Of a stretch of DNA of 64,000 nucleotides, positions 8,366 to 16,087 are shown one piece after another. The stretch is taken from positions 248,001 through 312,000 of the forward strand of contig NZ_BONW01000041.1 in assembly GCF_016862915.1 (NCBI RefSeq), read 5' to 3'. How positions within the stretch are numbered: the stretch's first letter is position 1; each line of letters starts with the position of its first letter. Under the pieces are notes generated by a model. It made no database searches, was not told where the DNA came from, and saw nothing but the letters and a program-made list of their open reading frames with translations. This DNA comes from Plantactinospora endophytica. Its GTDB lineage: Bacteria; Actinomycetota; Actinomycetes; Mycobacteriales; Micromonosporaceae. The translations under genes and the position numbers were made by a program.

Positions 8366-9724
8366 TTACTGACTGGCAATGGCGCAATACAGAGCGTAGG
8401 CGACCTGTCGGCCGCTGACGTCGCCGTGCGAGCTGACGAACCTGTCCGCCCTCAGGTTGTGCACCCGGCCGGGCTGGAACTGGTAGCCGCCGCCGACGTC
8501 CAGCAGTTCGGCACCGGGCTGTACCGCCTCGGGCGTCTTCAGCGCGCCGTTCCGGCCGATCCCGCCGTACGGGTCGTTCGCGTCGCCGAGGCCGGCGCCG
8601 GCCTGCCGGGCCAGCCGGGACGCCGCCGCGTACGCCAGGCCGACCGCCCGGTCGTTGACGGTGTGGGTGACCAGCATCGGCCCGGTCAGCCGCCGGTCGG
8701 CCAGCACCGTCCGGAACATGCCGTTCTCGCCCCGCCCGTTGAAGTTCACCGCGAAGGCGTGGTGGCTGAACGCGCCCTGCAACAGGGTGTATGAGTGCAG
8801 CCGCTGGTGCCGGGCCGCGGCGGCGGCCAGCGCCCGGGCGCCGAACGAGTGCCCGGCGAGATGCAGCCGTACCCCCTGCGGCGCCCCGGCCAGCCCGGCC
8901 AGCAGGGTGGCGATACCGCCGGAGCCGACCTTCCCGGCCCGGTCCTTCATGGTGTAGTAGGTGGTCACGTTCAGCACCCCGCGCGCCTTCGCGAGTACGC
9001 CGTCCAGGTCGAACCCGAACCCGGCCGCCCCACCGCCGGCCATTCCGACCGCACCGCCGAACGAGACGTCTGCCGCACCGCCGGCCACCTCGCCCGCACC
9101 GCCTGCCCCGACGTCGGCCGCACCGCCGGTCCGCTCCGGCAGGCCGGCGTCGAACTCGGGGCCGCCCATCGCCTGGAAGACCGTCTCCTCGTCGCCGTCG
9201 AGCAGCGCGGGTGGCGGCGGGTCCTCGTCCACGCTCGCGGCGTCGGTGGCCGGCTCGGGCGGCGCGCTCGGCAACTGCTCCCGCAGCGCGTCGAGGAACC
9301 GCTGCCGGGCGTCGGCCGACTCGGCAAGCCTCGGCACCAGCCGGGTCAGCAGGCTCGCCCGGGCCGGATCCTCGATCCGGGTGGCGATCGCCCCGATCAG
9401 CGCGGCGGCCTCGTCCTCGACGCCGACCCCGCCGCCGGCCACCTCGTCCTCGTCCGACCAGCGGATGGAGGGCCAGAGCGCGCCGACCACGGCCAGGGTC
9501 CGGGACGCCGCCCCGGGCACCGCCGGGCGTACCGCCGCCAGGTTGTCGGTCAGCCGCTGGTAGAGGCGGCGGGCCTGCGGGATGTCGTTGTTCCAGCCGT
9601 GACAGAGCACGAGTACGTCGGTGGCGCCGGACGCGGCGACCAGGCCCAACGCGTTCCGCCGCTGGGCGTCGTCGTGGATCGCACCGGTGGACTCGATCTC
9701 CACCTCCGCGTACGGGAACTGCAT
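8366..9724 (-). CDS. Alpha/beta-hydrolase-like protein with Gly/Ala-rich insert
   Basis: 452 residues starting at ATG 9724 behind GGAAGGGG. The N terminus has the fold entry strand and oxyanion region (TDVLVLCHGWNND) and the nucleophile elbow is GHSFG in RLHLAGHSFGARAL (about residue 300). A candidate acid/His pair lies in the last 100 residues (THTVNDRAVG, SSHGDVS). Between them, at about 200-240, is a low-complexity GGAADV/GGAGEV-type insert coded by imperfect 15-bp repeats. It has no signal peptide. It lies 26 bases after the subtilase gene and is probably co-transcribed with it. It is likely a serine hydrolase (esterase or lipase-like); the substrate is unknown. Confidence 0.65.
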   Translation of the reverse strand: MQFPYAEVEIESTGAIHDDAQRRNALGLVAASGATDVLVLCHGWNNDIPQARRLYQRLTDNLAAVRPAVPGAASRTLAVVGALWPSIRWSDEDEVAGGGVGVEDEAAALIGAIATRIEDPARASLLTRLVPRLAESADARQRFLDALREQLPSAPPEPATDAASVDEDPPPPALLDGDEETVFQAMGGPEFDAGLPERTGGAADVGAGGAGEVAGGAADVSFGGAVGMAGGGAAGFGFDLDGVLAKARGVLNVTTYYTMKDRAGKVGSGGIATLLAGLAGAPQGVRLHLAGHSFGARALAAAAARHQRLHSYTLLQGAFSHHAFAVNFNGRGENGMFRTVLADRRLTGPMLVTHTVNDRAVGLAYAAASRLARQAGAGLGDANDPYGGIGRNGALKTPEAVQPGAELLDVGGGYQFQPGRVHNLRADRFVSSHGDVSGRQVAYALYCAIASQ

Positions 9725-9750
9725 CTGCGCACCCCTTCCGGAGCGAGTGG

Positions 9751-11388
9751 TCAGACCGACTGAAGGGCCCGCATCGCGTCGACGAGCCCACGGCCCTGGA
9801 ACGAGCGGTCCCGACCGAGGTCGGTGGCGGAGTCGAGGAGTGCCCGCTTGACCCGGTGCGGGCGGCCGATGAACTCCTGGTGCACCGACATGAACGCCGC
9901 CGCCACCCCGGAGACGTGCGGCGCCGCCATCGACGTACCGGAGTTCTCCACGTAGGTCGCACCGGGCACGCCGCTGAGCGCCTGCTCCAGCAGCCGACCG
10001 GTACCGGCGCTGATCACCCGCTCGCCCGGCGCGACCAGGTCCGGCTTGGCCCGGCCGTCCCCGGTGGGCCCCTTGGAGGAGAAGTAGGAGATGCCCGAGG
10101 CGTGCGGCCGGCACGAGGTGGCGCCTACGGTGATCGCGAGTTCGGCGTTGCCGGGATCGTTGATGGTCAGGTCGAACGCGGTACGCATCCGCCGGCCACC
10201 GGCGTCGATGACGTAGCCGTACCCGGTGTTGCCGGCCGCCGCGACGACGACCACGCCGGACTGCACCAGCCGGTCGACCTCGCGGCAGATCGGGCTGAGC
10301 CCGGTGGCGAACCAGGTGGGGTCGAAGGGGTAGCCGACGGACAGGTTGACCCCGTGCACCAGCAACTCCCGGCCGTAGTCGTTGAGTTCCTGGATGTACT
10401 CCAGCGCGGCCAGCACCGCCGCCATGTCGCCGGAGCCGTCGTCCCGCAGGATCTTGCAGGAGAGCAGCCGGCAGCGCGGCGCCATCCCGCTGATCGACCG
10501 CAGGTGCAACCGCTCGCTGCGCAGGTCACCCGCGTCCGGCTGGTAGAAGGTGGCCGCGGTCAGCGGATTCTCGTCGTCGCCGACGATCTGCTCACCGGCC
10601 AGGATCCCGGCCACGTGCGTGCCGTGCCCGGCCCGGTCCCGCATCGCGTCGGCGTCGTCGTCGCCGACGAAGGACCGGTGCGCCAGTGGCGGGGCCAACG
10701 TCAGGTTGCCGTGCCGCTGGAAGTGCGCGTGCTCGGCGTCGATACCGGAGTCGAGCACCGCCCAGACGATGTCCTGCCCGTACGCGTTGAAGGCACGGTG
10801 CGCCGCCTGGCACTTGGTGGTCACCACCGAGCGGTGGATCAGCGGCTGGACCTCGAAGTTGGGCCAGATCCGGTGGATCGCCGAGCGCGGAGCCGGCCCG
10901 GCGCCGACCGTCGACGCCGACGGGTCCTCGGCGGCCGGACCCGGGCGGGGCGCCTGCTCGGCCAACCCGGCCTCCGCCTCCGCCTGCTCCTGGGCGACCT
11001 CCTCGGCCTCCTCCGCGTCGGCGGCCACCAGGGCGCGGATCTGCGCGGCGGTCAGCGCGGTGCTGACGTACGAGCCGATCGGCCAGACCGGCGTCTCGGG
11101 GTCGGCGACCGCCCCGATCAGCGCCTGCACCCGGGACTGTGCCCGCCGCACCCCGCCGAGATAACGGGTACGCAGCTCGATCACCACGCCGATCGGCTCG
11201 TCGCCGGACTCACGCATCCGCTCCTGCAACGGCCGGGCGATCACCGAGTCGGTGACCAGGCTCGGCGAGGCGGGTACCGGCGAGAGTGGGCTCGCCCGGT
11301 CGCCGCCGTCGGCGTTCTGCTCGGCGGAGCCGAACTCGGCGGGCAGCGGCTCCGCCGGGCGGCCCGGATCGACGCTGTCGGAGTCCAT
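9751..11388 (-). CDS. Subtilisin-family (S8) serine protease without signal peptide
   Basis: 545 residues with a complete catalytic triad: Asp213 in AVLDSGID, His255 in GHGTHVAGI, Ser486 in NSGTSMAAPHVSG, and oxyanion Asn387 in AAAGNTG. The first roughly 175 residues are acidic and Ala/Glu-rich and resemble a propeptide or adaptor, but no Sec or Tat signal is visible, so the enzyme may act in the cytoplasm or leave by another route. The gene leads a two-gene operon with the GHSFG hydrolase. Possible roles are turnover of intracellular proteins or defence/conflict proteolysis; the context does not decide between them. Confidence 0.9.
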   Translation of the reverse strand: MDSDSVDPGRPAEPLPAEFGSAEQNADGGDRASPLSPVPASPSLVTDSVIARPLQERMRESGDEPIGVVIELRTRYLGGVRRAQSRVQALIGAVADPETPVWPIGSYVSTALTAAQIRALVAADAEEAEEVAQEQAEAEAGLAEQAPRPGPAAEDPSASTVGAGPAPRSAIHRIWPNFEVQPLIHRSVVTTKCQAAHRAFNAYGQDIVWAVLDSGIDAEHAHFQRHGNLTLAPPLAHRSFVGDDDADAMRDRAGHGTHVAGILAGEQIVGDDENPLTAATFYQPDAGDLRSERLHLRSISGMAPRCRLLSCKILRDDGSGDMAAVLAALEYIQELNDYGRELLVHGVNLSVGYPFDPTWFATGLSPICREVDRLVQSGVVVVAAAGNTGYGYVIDAGGRRMRTAFDLTINDPGNAELAITVGATSCRPHASGISYFSSKGPTGDGRAKPDLVAPGERVISAGTGRLLEQALSGVPGATYVENSGTSMAAPHVSGVAAAFMSVHQEFIGRPHRVKRALLDSATDLGRDRSFQGRGLVDAMRALQSV

Positions 11389-11698
11389 GACTTCCTCCCG
11401 TGACTACCGGACCATCGTTTCCTCACGGGCGCCCCGAGGAAAGCGGCGGACGTGGATCTGACAGTCGTCGTCGACCGTGCTGCGGACGGGTCGGCGGCGA
11501 CCGGGCCGGAGGAGCCGGGTAATCATATGACCACGATCGGGTACGCGGGGGACCGTCCGGCCGACGACCCGGACCGTTCCACCGACGATCCGGGCCGTGC
11601 CGTTGCCGATCGGGACGGACTGTCCCGCTGACGATCCGGGCCGTGCCGTTGCCGAACCGGACCGTTTCGCCGACGATCCGGGGGCGTGCTGCCGCGGC
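11389..11698. repeat. 310-bp gap with imperfect 42-46-bp direct repeats after a minus-strand gene
   Basis: The motif GACGATCCGGGCCGTGCCGT recurs at 11584 and 11630, with shorter versions (GACGACCCGG, GACGATCCGG) at 11563 and 11672. The array directly follows the 3' end of the 2H-phosphoesterase gene (stop at 11699-11701 on the minus strand). The remaining part up to 11389 is the presumed promoter region of the minus-strand subtilase gene; no convincing promoter motif was identified. Confidence 0.65.
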
Positions 11699-12421
11699 TC
11701 AGCGCAGGGTGGCGCCGAAGGGTGCGCTGGTCAGCGGCAGCCGTACCGGCTGGCGGCCGTCGAAGCGGAACCGCAGCAGTTCGGCCGCCCCGATCGCCGC
11801 CTCGCCCAGGTCGGTCCCGCGACGGGCGGCCACCCAGTCCACCAGGGCGGCCGGATCGCGCAGCGGGCCGGTGAAGTGGACCAGGGTGGCGTACCAGATG
11901 TCCCGGGAGAAGTCGGCCTCGAACCAGGCGTCGTCGCCGAGTTCGGCACCGAGTCGCGCCGCGAAGTCGTCCGCCGCCGAGTCGACCGGGTACGCGCAGG
12001 CCATCACGCCGGACGGGGTCAGGGTCAGCCCACGCAGTTCCAGGCGTACCGGCCGGCACGCCGTCGCGGCCCGGCGCAGGGCTGACCGGACCCGGCGTAC
12101 CAGTGGATCGGTCCCCGGCACCGCGGTCCGGTGCGCCTCGATCGCCCGTACCGTGAAGTGCGCCGCCTGCGGTGCGCCGGTCGGCCAGTGCCGTGGCCCG
12201 GCGACCGCGAGTGCCTCGGCGGTGACCGCCGCCAGCCGGCCGGTGCAGCCCGGATCCGGCGGCAGCACCACCGACATGCCCCACCAGCCGCCGTCGACGG
12301 GCGGCGAGTCGCGGTAGTGCGTACCGGACAGCACGGCCGCGCGGCCCCGGTCGAAGAGCCGGTCGAACGCGGCGCCGTAGCCGTCGGTCGGCCCGGCGGT
12401 TCTCCGTTCCGGGCTACTCAC
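11699..12421 (-). CDS. 2H-phosphoesterase (LigT-like) superfamily protein, putative
   Basis: 240 residues. Two HFT tripeptides spaced along the chain (AHFTVRAIEAHR at about 105, and YATLVHFTGPLRDP at about 190) are the paired HxT/S signature of the 2H superfamily, which includes RNA 2'-5' ligases, cyclic phosphodiesterases and related phosphoesterases. The start is GTG 12421, which overlaps the end of the upstream esterase gene by 8 bases, indicating translational coupling. The N terminus (GYGAAFDRLFDRG, WWGMSVVLPPDPGC) fits LigT-like relatives. The role is unknown, possibly hydrolysis of a small cyclic phosphate or processing of RNA ends. The overall similarity is loose apart from the motif pair. 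Confidence 0.55.
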   Translation of the reverse strand: MSSPERRTAGPTDGYGAAFDRLFDRGRAAVLSGTHYRDSPPVDGGWWGMSVVLPPDPGCTGRLAAVTAEALAVAGPRHWPTGAPQAAHFTVRAIEAHRTAVPGTDPLVRRVRSALRRAATACRPVRLELRGLTLTPSGVMACAYPVDSAADDFAARLGAELGDDAWFEADFSRDIWYATLVHFTGPLRDPAALVDWVAARRGTDLGEAAIGAAELLRFRFDGRQPVRLPLTSAPFGATLR

Positions 12422-13394
12422 GGGCGCCGAACAGCCGGCGGAGCAGTTCGGCCTGCCGGGGGAACTGGAAGCCGGCCCCACCCTCGTGCCCGTTGTACGG
12501 CCACACCGTGATGTCCTTCTCCGCGCCCGCGTAGTGGTTGAAGGCGGCGTAGACCGTCGACGGCGGGCAGACCGCGTCCATCAGCGCGACCGAGAAGAGG
12601 GCCGGCGCGGTGGCCCGGCTGGCGAAGTTGACCCCGTCGAAGTAGCCGAGCGTGCGGAACGCCTGCTCGACGTCGCCCCGGTGCGTCTTGAGATACGTCA
12701 CCAACTCCTGGTACGGGTAGGCGTCGCTGATCTCGGTGGCCCGCCGGTAGTGGCAGAGGAACGGCACGTTCGGCAGCACCGCCGCGAGCCCGTCGACCAG
12801 GCCGGAGACGGCGATGCTGATCCCGCCGCCCTGGCTGGTGCCGGCCACCACCACCCGGTCCGGGTCGACCCGGGGATGCGCCCGCGCGGTCTCCACCGCC
12901 CGGACCGCGTCGGTGAAGACCCGACGGTAGTAGTAGGACTGCGGGTCGGTCAGCCCTCGGGTCATGAAGCCGGGGGTCTGCGGCAGGCCGACCGGGTCCG
13001 GGTCAGGGGTGTCGCCGACCAGGTAGCCGTTGCTGCCCTGGCCCCGGGTGTCCATCACCAGGTGGGCGTAGCCGGCGGCGCTCCAGGCCAGCCACTCGTG
13101 CGGCAGCCCGCGCCCGCCGCCGTACCCGATGTACTCCACGACGCAGGGGAGCCGGCCGGTGCTGTGCCGGGGGAGCAGGAACCAGCCGCGTACCGGCTGA
13201 CCGGCGAAGCCGGAGAACGTGACGTCGAAGACCTCCACCGTGGACAGACCGGCGTCGTACGGCTCGAACCGGGCCGGGGCGCCGGCGTCCCGGGCCTGGC
13301 CCAGGGTCTTCGCCCAGAAGTCGTCGAAGTCGGCGGGTTCGTCGCGCTCCGGCAGGTAGTCGCGCAACCGGTCCAGTGGCCAGTCGACAAGCAT
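12414..13394 (-). CDS. Acetyl xylan esterase / cephalosporin-C deacetylase family (AXE1) esterase
   Basis: 326 residues, the normal length for carbohydrate esterase family 7. The nucleophile elbow is GTSQGG in RVVVAGTSQGGGISIAVSG (about 186), the Asp is in FSVALMDAVCPPSTVYA, and the His is in PYNGHEGG. Family markers VVEYIGYGGGRG and VMDTRGQGSNG are present. These are cytoplasmic deacetylases acting on acetylated xylo-oligosaccharides, cephalosporin C and similar esters. ATG 13394 is the natural start. The downstream 2H gene overlaps it. The assignment to the family is secure; the substrate is not. Confidence 0.9.
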   Translation of the reverse strand: MLVDWPLDRLRDYLPERDEPADFDDFWAKTLGQARDAGAPARFEPYDAGLSTVEVFDVTFSGFAGQPVRGWFLLPRHSTGRLPCVVEYIGYGGGRGLPHEWLAWSAAGYAHLVMDTRGQGSNGYLVGDTPDPDPVGLPQTPGFMTRGLTDPQSYYYRRVFTDAVRAVETARAHPRVDPDRVVVAGTSQGGGISIAVSGLVDGLAAVLPNVPFLCHYRRATEISDAYPYQELVTYLKTHRGDVEQAFRTLGYFDGVNFASRATAPALFSVALMDAVCPPSTVYAAFNHYAGAEKDITVWPYNGHEGGAGFQFPRQAELLRRLFGARE

Positions 13395-13737
13395 GGCCGT
13401 CTCCTCTCGTCGTCGCCGGCTGTGGTGCAGCCCGGCGAGCGGCCCCGGCCGCGAGCCGGAGCGTCCCGAAGCCGGAGGGTAGCGCCCGGGCGGCTGCCCG
13501 TCGTCCGCCGGTCGGCCCCGTCCCGACCTGCGCTGCCTTGCCGGTCGGACTCCGCCGGAAAGCCGCCGGGACCGGCGGTTCGGACTCTGCCGGAAAGCGC
13601 GTCGGGATCGGCAGGTCGGACTCTGCCGGAAAGCGCCGGGATTGACGATTGCCCCGGTATCGGCGGCCCGTTAGGTTCGAGGTCCCGGCGGAGACGGCAG
13701 GCGCCCGGTCTCCGCCGCCGGCACCGGGAGGCGTGGG
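13395..13737. repeat. Divergent intergenic region with a 35/36-bp repeat, three copies
   Basis: CGGACTCTGCCGGAAAGC (first copy CGGACTCCGCCGGAAAGC) starts at 13546, 13581 and 13617. The region separates the esterase (minus) from the toxin cassette (plus) and must contain both promoters. The sequence becomes less GC-rich after the repeats (GGGATTGACGATTGCC and CCGTTAGGTTCGAGG); a -10/-35 pair could lie there but is not clear. Confidence 0.7.
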
Positions 13738-14154
13738 TTGTCTGACCTGTGGCACGTGTTGGGTGACATCGACCGGTTGATGGAGTCCGTCCAGCGCGAG
13801 GCGGAGGCGGCCCGCGACCGGCCCGCGACCCGGGAGCCGGCCACCGGCAGCGCCCTCGACGGCCGGGTACGCGTCCGGCTGACCGCCGACGGGCGGGTGG
13901 ACGACCTCCGGCTGGCCGACGACGCGATGCACCTGCGCGCGGCTGAGCTGGCCGAGGGGATCACGCAGGCGTTCAACCAGGCGTGGCTCGCCGCGCGTTC
14001 CGCCGACGAGGCGGCGGTCGCCGACGGTGTGGTGGATCCGGCGGCGTTGGCGGAACAGCTCCGCGAGGTGCGTGAGGAGGGCATCCGGAACATGCGGGCG
14101 ATAACCGACTCGCTGACCGATGCCATGGCCCGGATCGAGCGGCGGGCCCGGTGA
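13738..14154 (+). CDS. YbaB/EbfC-like protein leading the WXG toxin cassette
   Basis: 138 residues starting at TTG 13738, with GGGAGG about 10 bases upstream. The pattern VRVRLTADGRVDDLRLADDAM followed by a long helix resembles the YbaB/EbfC fold (beta strands followed by alpha helices). Actinomycete proteins of this kind commonly precede WXG100 and ESX-associated toxin genes. The C terminus is a charged helix (EQLREVREEGIRNMR). It overlaps the next gene through GTGA. It may be an ESX-type accessory protein or chaperone rather than a nucleoid protein; the exact role is not known. Confidence 0.65.
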   Translation: MSDLWHVLGDIDRLMESVQREAEAARDRPATREPATGSALDGRVRVRLTADGRVDDLRLADDAMHLRAAELAEGITQAFNQAWLAARSADEAAVADGVVDPAALAEQLREVREEGIRNMRAITDSLTDAMARIERRAR

Positions 14155-14486
14155 GTACGACCGAGGTCTCCCCGGAGGGACTGCGCGCCTCCGCCGACCA
14201 GCTCGCCGAGATGGTCGACCGCACCGACGCCCTGCTCCAGGCATTCCAGCAGCGGCTGGACGCCGTCGACTCGCCGTGGGGAAACGACGAGCTGGGCGGC
14301 GTCATCGCCGAGGTCTACCAGGGCGCGCACGCGATGGTGATGAACTGCTACACCTCCAACCTCGACACCATCGACGAGTACGTCGAGCGGCTGGACATCG
14401 TGGCGTTCCTCTTCGAGACCGCCGATCAGGACAGCAAGGCAGCAGCCCGCGCCCTCCTGGACAGCCAGGGGTGGCCCCAGCCGTAA
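14151..14486 (+). CDS. WXG100-type small secreted helical-hairpin protein
   Basis: 111 residues in the size range of WXG100/ESAT-6 proteins, with a long helix (GLRASADQLAEMVDRTDALL, 20 residues), a central SPWGND turn resembling W-x-G, and a second helix. Such proteins are secreted by type VII systems as partners of larger toxins. GTG 14151 overlaps the previous stop. No secretion machinery is in the window. The position directly before a nuclease toxin supports a role as a toxin secretion partner. Confidence 0.7.
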   Translation: MSTTEVSPEGLRASADQLAEMVDRTDALLQAFQQRLDAVDSPWGNDELGGVIAEVYQGAHAMVMNCYTSNLDTIDEYVERLDIVAFLFETADQDSKAAARALLDSQGWPQP

Positions 14487-14496
14487 GGGGACCCGG

Positions 14497-14979
14497 ATGG
14501 GGATCCAGTTGCCGGCCAGCCTGGTGGAGATCCTCTCCACCATCGGCTTCCACTGGCCGGAGAGCGACGAGACCAAACTGCTGGAGCTGGGCCGGGCCTG
14601 GGGCGGCCTGTCGAGCCAGCTCGACACCGAGGTGAAGGCCGCCAACAGCGCGGCGGCCGGAGTCTGGACGGCGACCCAGGCCGAGACGGCGGACGTGTTC
14701 CGGGCGAGCTGGACCCGGGACGCCGCCCCGGCGTCCCGGCTGGCCGGCGGTGCCACCGGGGCGGACATCGTCGGCGCGGGCCTGTTGACCTGTGCCGCCA
14801 TCGTCCTGGCGCTCAAGCTCAACATCATCGCCCAGGCCAGCCTGACGGTGCTGGCCATCGCGGCGGCGATCGCCACCGGTGGCCTGGCGGCGGCCGGGGT
14901 CGCGCTGCTCCGCGAGGCGTTGCGGCGGCTGCTGGACTGGCTGCTCAACGAGGCGATCATGAAGATCGCCAATGGTTAG
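14497..14979 (+). CDS. WXG-like/hydrophobic N-terminal partner of the nuclease toxin
   Basis: 160 residues: an N-terminal helical part with W residues (HWPESDETKLLELGRAWGGL, 20 residues) typical of LXG/WXG-like secretion domains, then a hydrophobic segment from about residue 100 to 140 (ADIVGAGLLTCAAIVLALKL, NIIAQASLTVLAIAAAIATG) that could be a membrane hairpin, ending in a short amphipathic helix. It overlaps the nuclease gene by 8 bases. In related toxins these modules are fused to a C-terminal toxin in one protein; here they are split into two overlapping genes. It could deliver or insert the nuclease. Function is inferred from position. Confidence 0.6.
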   Translation: MGIQLPASLVEILSTIGFHWPESDETKLLELGRAWGGLSSQLDTEVKAANSAAAGVWTATQAETADVFRASWTRDAAPASRLAGGATGADIVGAGLLTCAAIVLALKLNIIAQASLTVLAIAAAIATGGLAAAGVALLREALRRLLDWLLNEAIMKIANG

Positions 14980-15418
14980 ACGCCGGGTCCGGCGCCGGCT
15001 GGCCGGCGCCGTCGCCAAGGGTGTCATGCGATCGCTCCGGTCGGTCGTCAAGGACGGCGAGAAGCTGACGCCGGTCTCCAGGAGCGTCCGCGCCAAGCTG
15101 CGCCGGGACCCCTACCGGCGGCCGAAGAACTTCCGTCGGGGCGTACGGGACAAGGTGTGGCAGGCGAACAAGGGCCCGGACGGCAAGGTCAGGGACCCGC
15201 TGACCGGCAGGGTCATCCGTCGGTGGACGCGCTGGGACATGGGGCACAAGCCGGGGTACGAGTTCCGCAAGCACCAGGCCAGCGCCCGCCTGCGACGGAT
15301 CAGCCGGAAGCAGTTCCTCGACGAGCACAACGACCCGGCGCACTACCGGCCGGAGCTACCATCGTCGAACCGGGGCCACGCGGGTGAGGACCTTACCGAC
15401 GACTACCTGGGACCGTGA
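14972..15418 (+). CDS. GH-E family HNH/EndoVII-superfamily nuclease toxin
   Basis: 148 residues, strongly basic at the N terminus (MVRRRVRRRLAG). The core shows WDMGHKPGYEFRKH (His92 and Glu97), the Gly-His-Glu pattern that names the GH-E group of polymorphic-toxin nucleases, then SRKQFLDEHNDPAHYRPELP and SSNRGHAGED, common to that group. ATG 14972 overlaps the preceding gene, so the two are translationally coupled. It is expected to cut nucleic acid in a competitor cell or in the producer if unneutralised. The next gene, overlapping by GTGA, is the immunity candidate. Confidence 0.8.
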   Translation: MVRRRVRRRLAGAVAKGVMRSLRSVVKDGEKLTPVSRSVRAKLRRDPYRRPKNFRRGVRDKVWQANKGPDGKVRDPLTGRVIRRWTRWDMGHKPGYEFRKHQASARLRRISRKQFLDEHNDPAHYRPELPSSNRGHAGEDLTDDYLGP

Positions 15419-16002
15419 ACATGCCGAACGTGAGCAACGACAACAAGGCGATCGCGAAGACCGTCGCGGCGGTCTTCGGCGGCAGTCCACGGGTGGTGGA
15501 GTACCTCGACGCCGACGGGTCCAGCCGGGTCGCCATCCTGCACTCCACCGACCACCCCTGGCCGGACGTGACGGCGTACTGCACGATCGGGCTGTCGGAC
15601 CTGGCCATCCCCCGGGACGTCAACCCGCCGCTCGGGGTCGAGCTGCTCGCCGTCAGCGACTCGGCGGTGCAGGCGCAGTTCGCCGAGGCGCTGAGCACCG
15701 CCGCGTTCTTCTGGATCAACGACGGCTGGGAGCCGGAGCCGGGCGCCTGCTTCCGCGACGTGCTCCGGATGCACCTGCCGGAGACCCGGTTTCCGCACTT
15801 CTTCCTCACCGACCCCTACCTCTGGGAGCGGGAGTTCGGCTCGATGGTGGTCGGCGCCAAGACGGTCGCCTGGCTGCTCGCCGTACCGGTCAGCGCGGCC
15901 GAGGCGGACTACGCCGAGGAGAACGGCCCGGAGGCGCTCGAGGAACTCCTCGAACGGCACGACGTCGACATCACCGACCTGGACCGGGCGTCGGTCGTCT
16001 GA
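15415..16002 (+). CDS. SUFU-like immunity protein for the GH-E toxin
   Basis: 195 residues with the SUFU-superfamily pattern: RVAILHSTDHPWPDVTAYCT, GVELLAVSD, HFFLTDPYLWEREF and KTVAWLLAVPVS. SUFU-domain proteins are among the most common immunity proteins in bacterial polymorphic-toxin loci. The acidic C terminus (AEADYAEENGPEALEEL) suits binding to a basic nuclease. The start is GTG 15415 (GTGA overlap with the toxin stop); ATG 15421 is an alternative. It is the last gene of the cassette. Confidence 0.8.
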   Translation: MNMPNVSNDNKAIAKTVAAVFGGSPRVVEYLDADGSSRVAILHSTDHPWPDVTAYCTIGLSDLAIPRDVNPPLGVELLAVSDSAVQAQFAEALSTAAFFWINDGWEPEPGACFRDVLRMHLPETRFPHFFLTDPYLWEREFGSMVVGAKTVAWLLAVPVSAAEADYAEENGPEALEELLERHDVDITDLDRASVV

Positions 16003-16087
16003 CCGCGCCCGGCCCGGTCGGGTCGGCGGATTCCGGCCGGCGGGGATCGGCCCGGCCCGGTCGAGAACGCCGACCACCGTCCACCAC

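Noticed and set aside
8791-11403. An 870-codon open frame opposite the hydrolase and subtilase genes
   Set aside because: The protein is low-complexity Arg/Pro/Gly and the opposite strand encodes two proteins with intact catalytic motifs.
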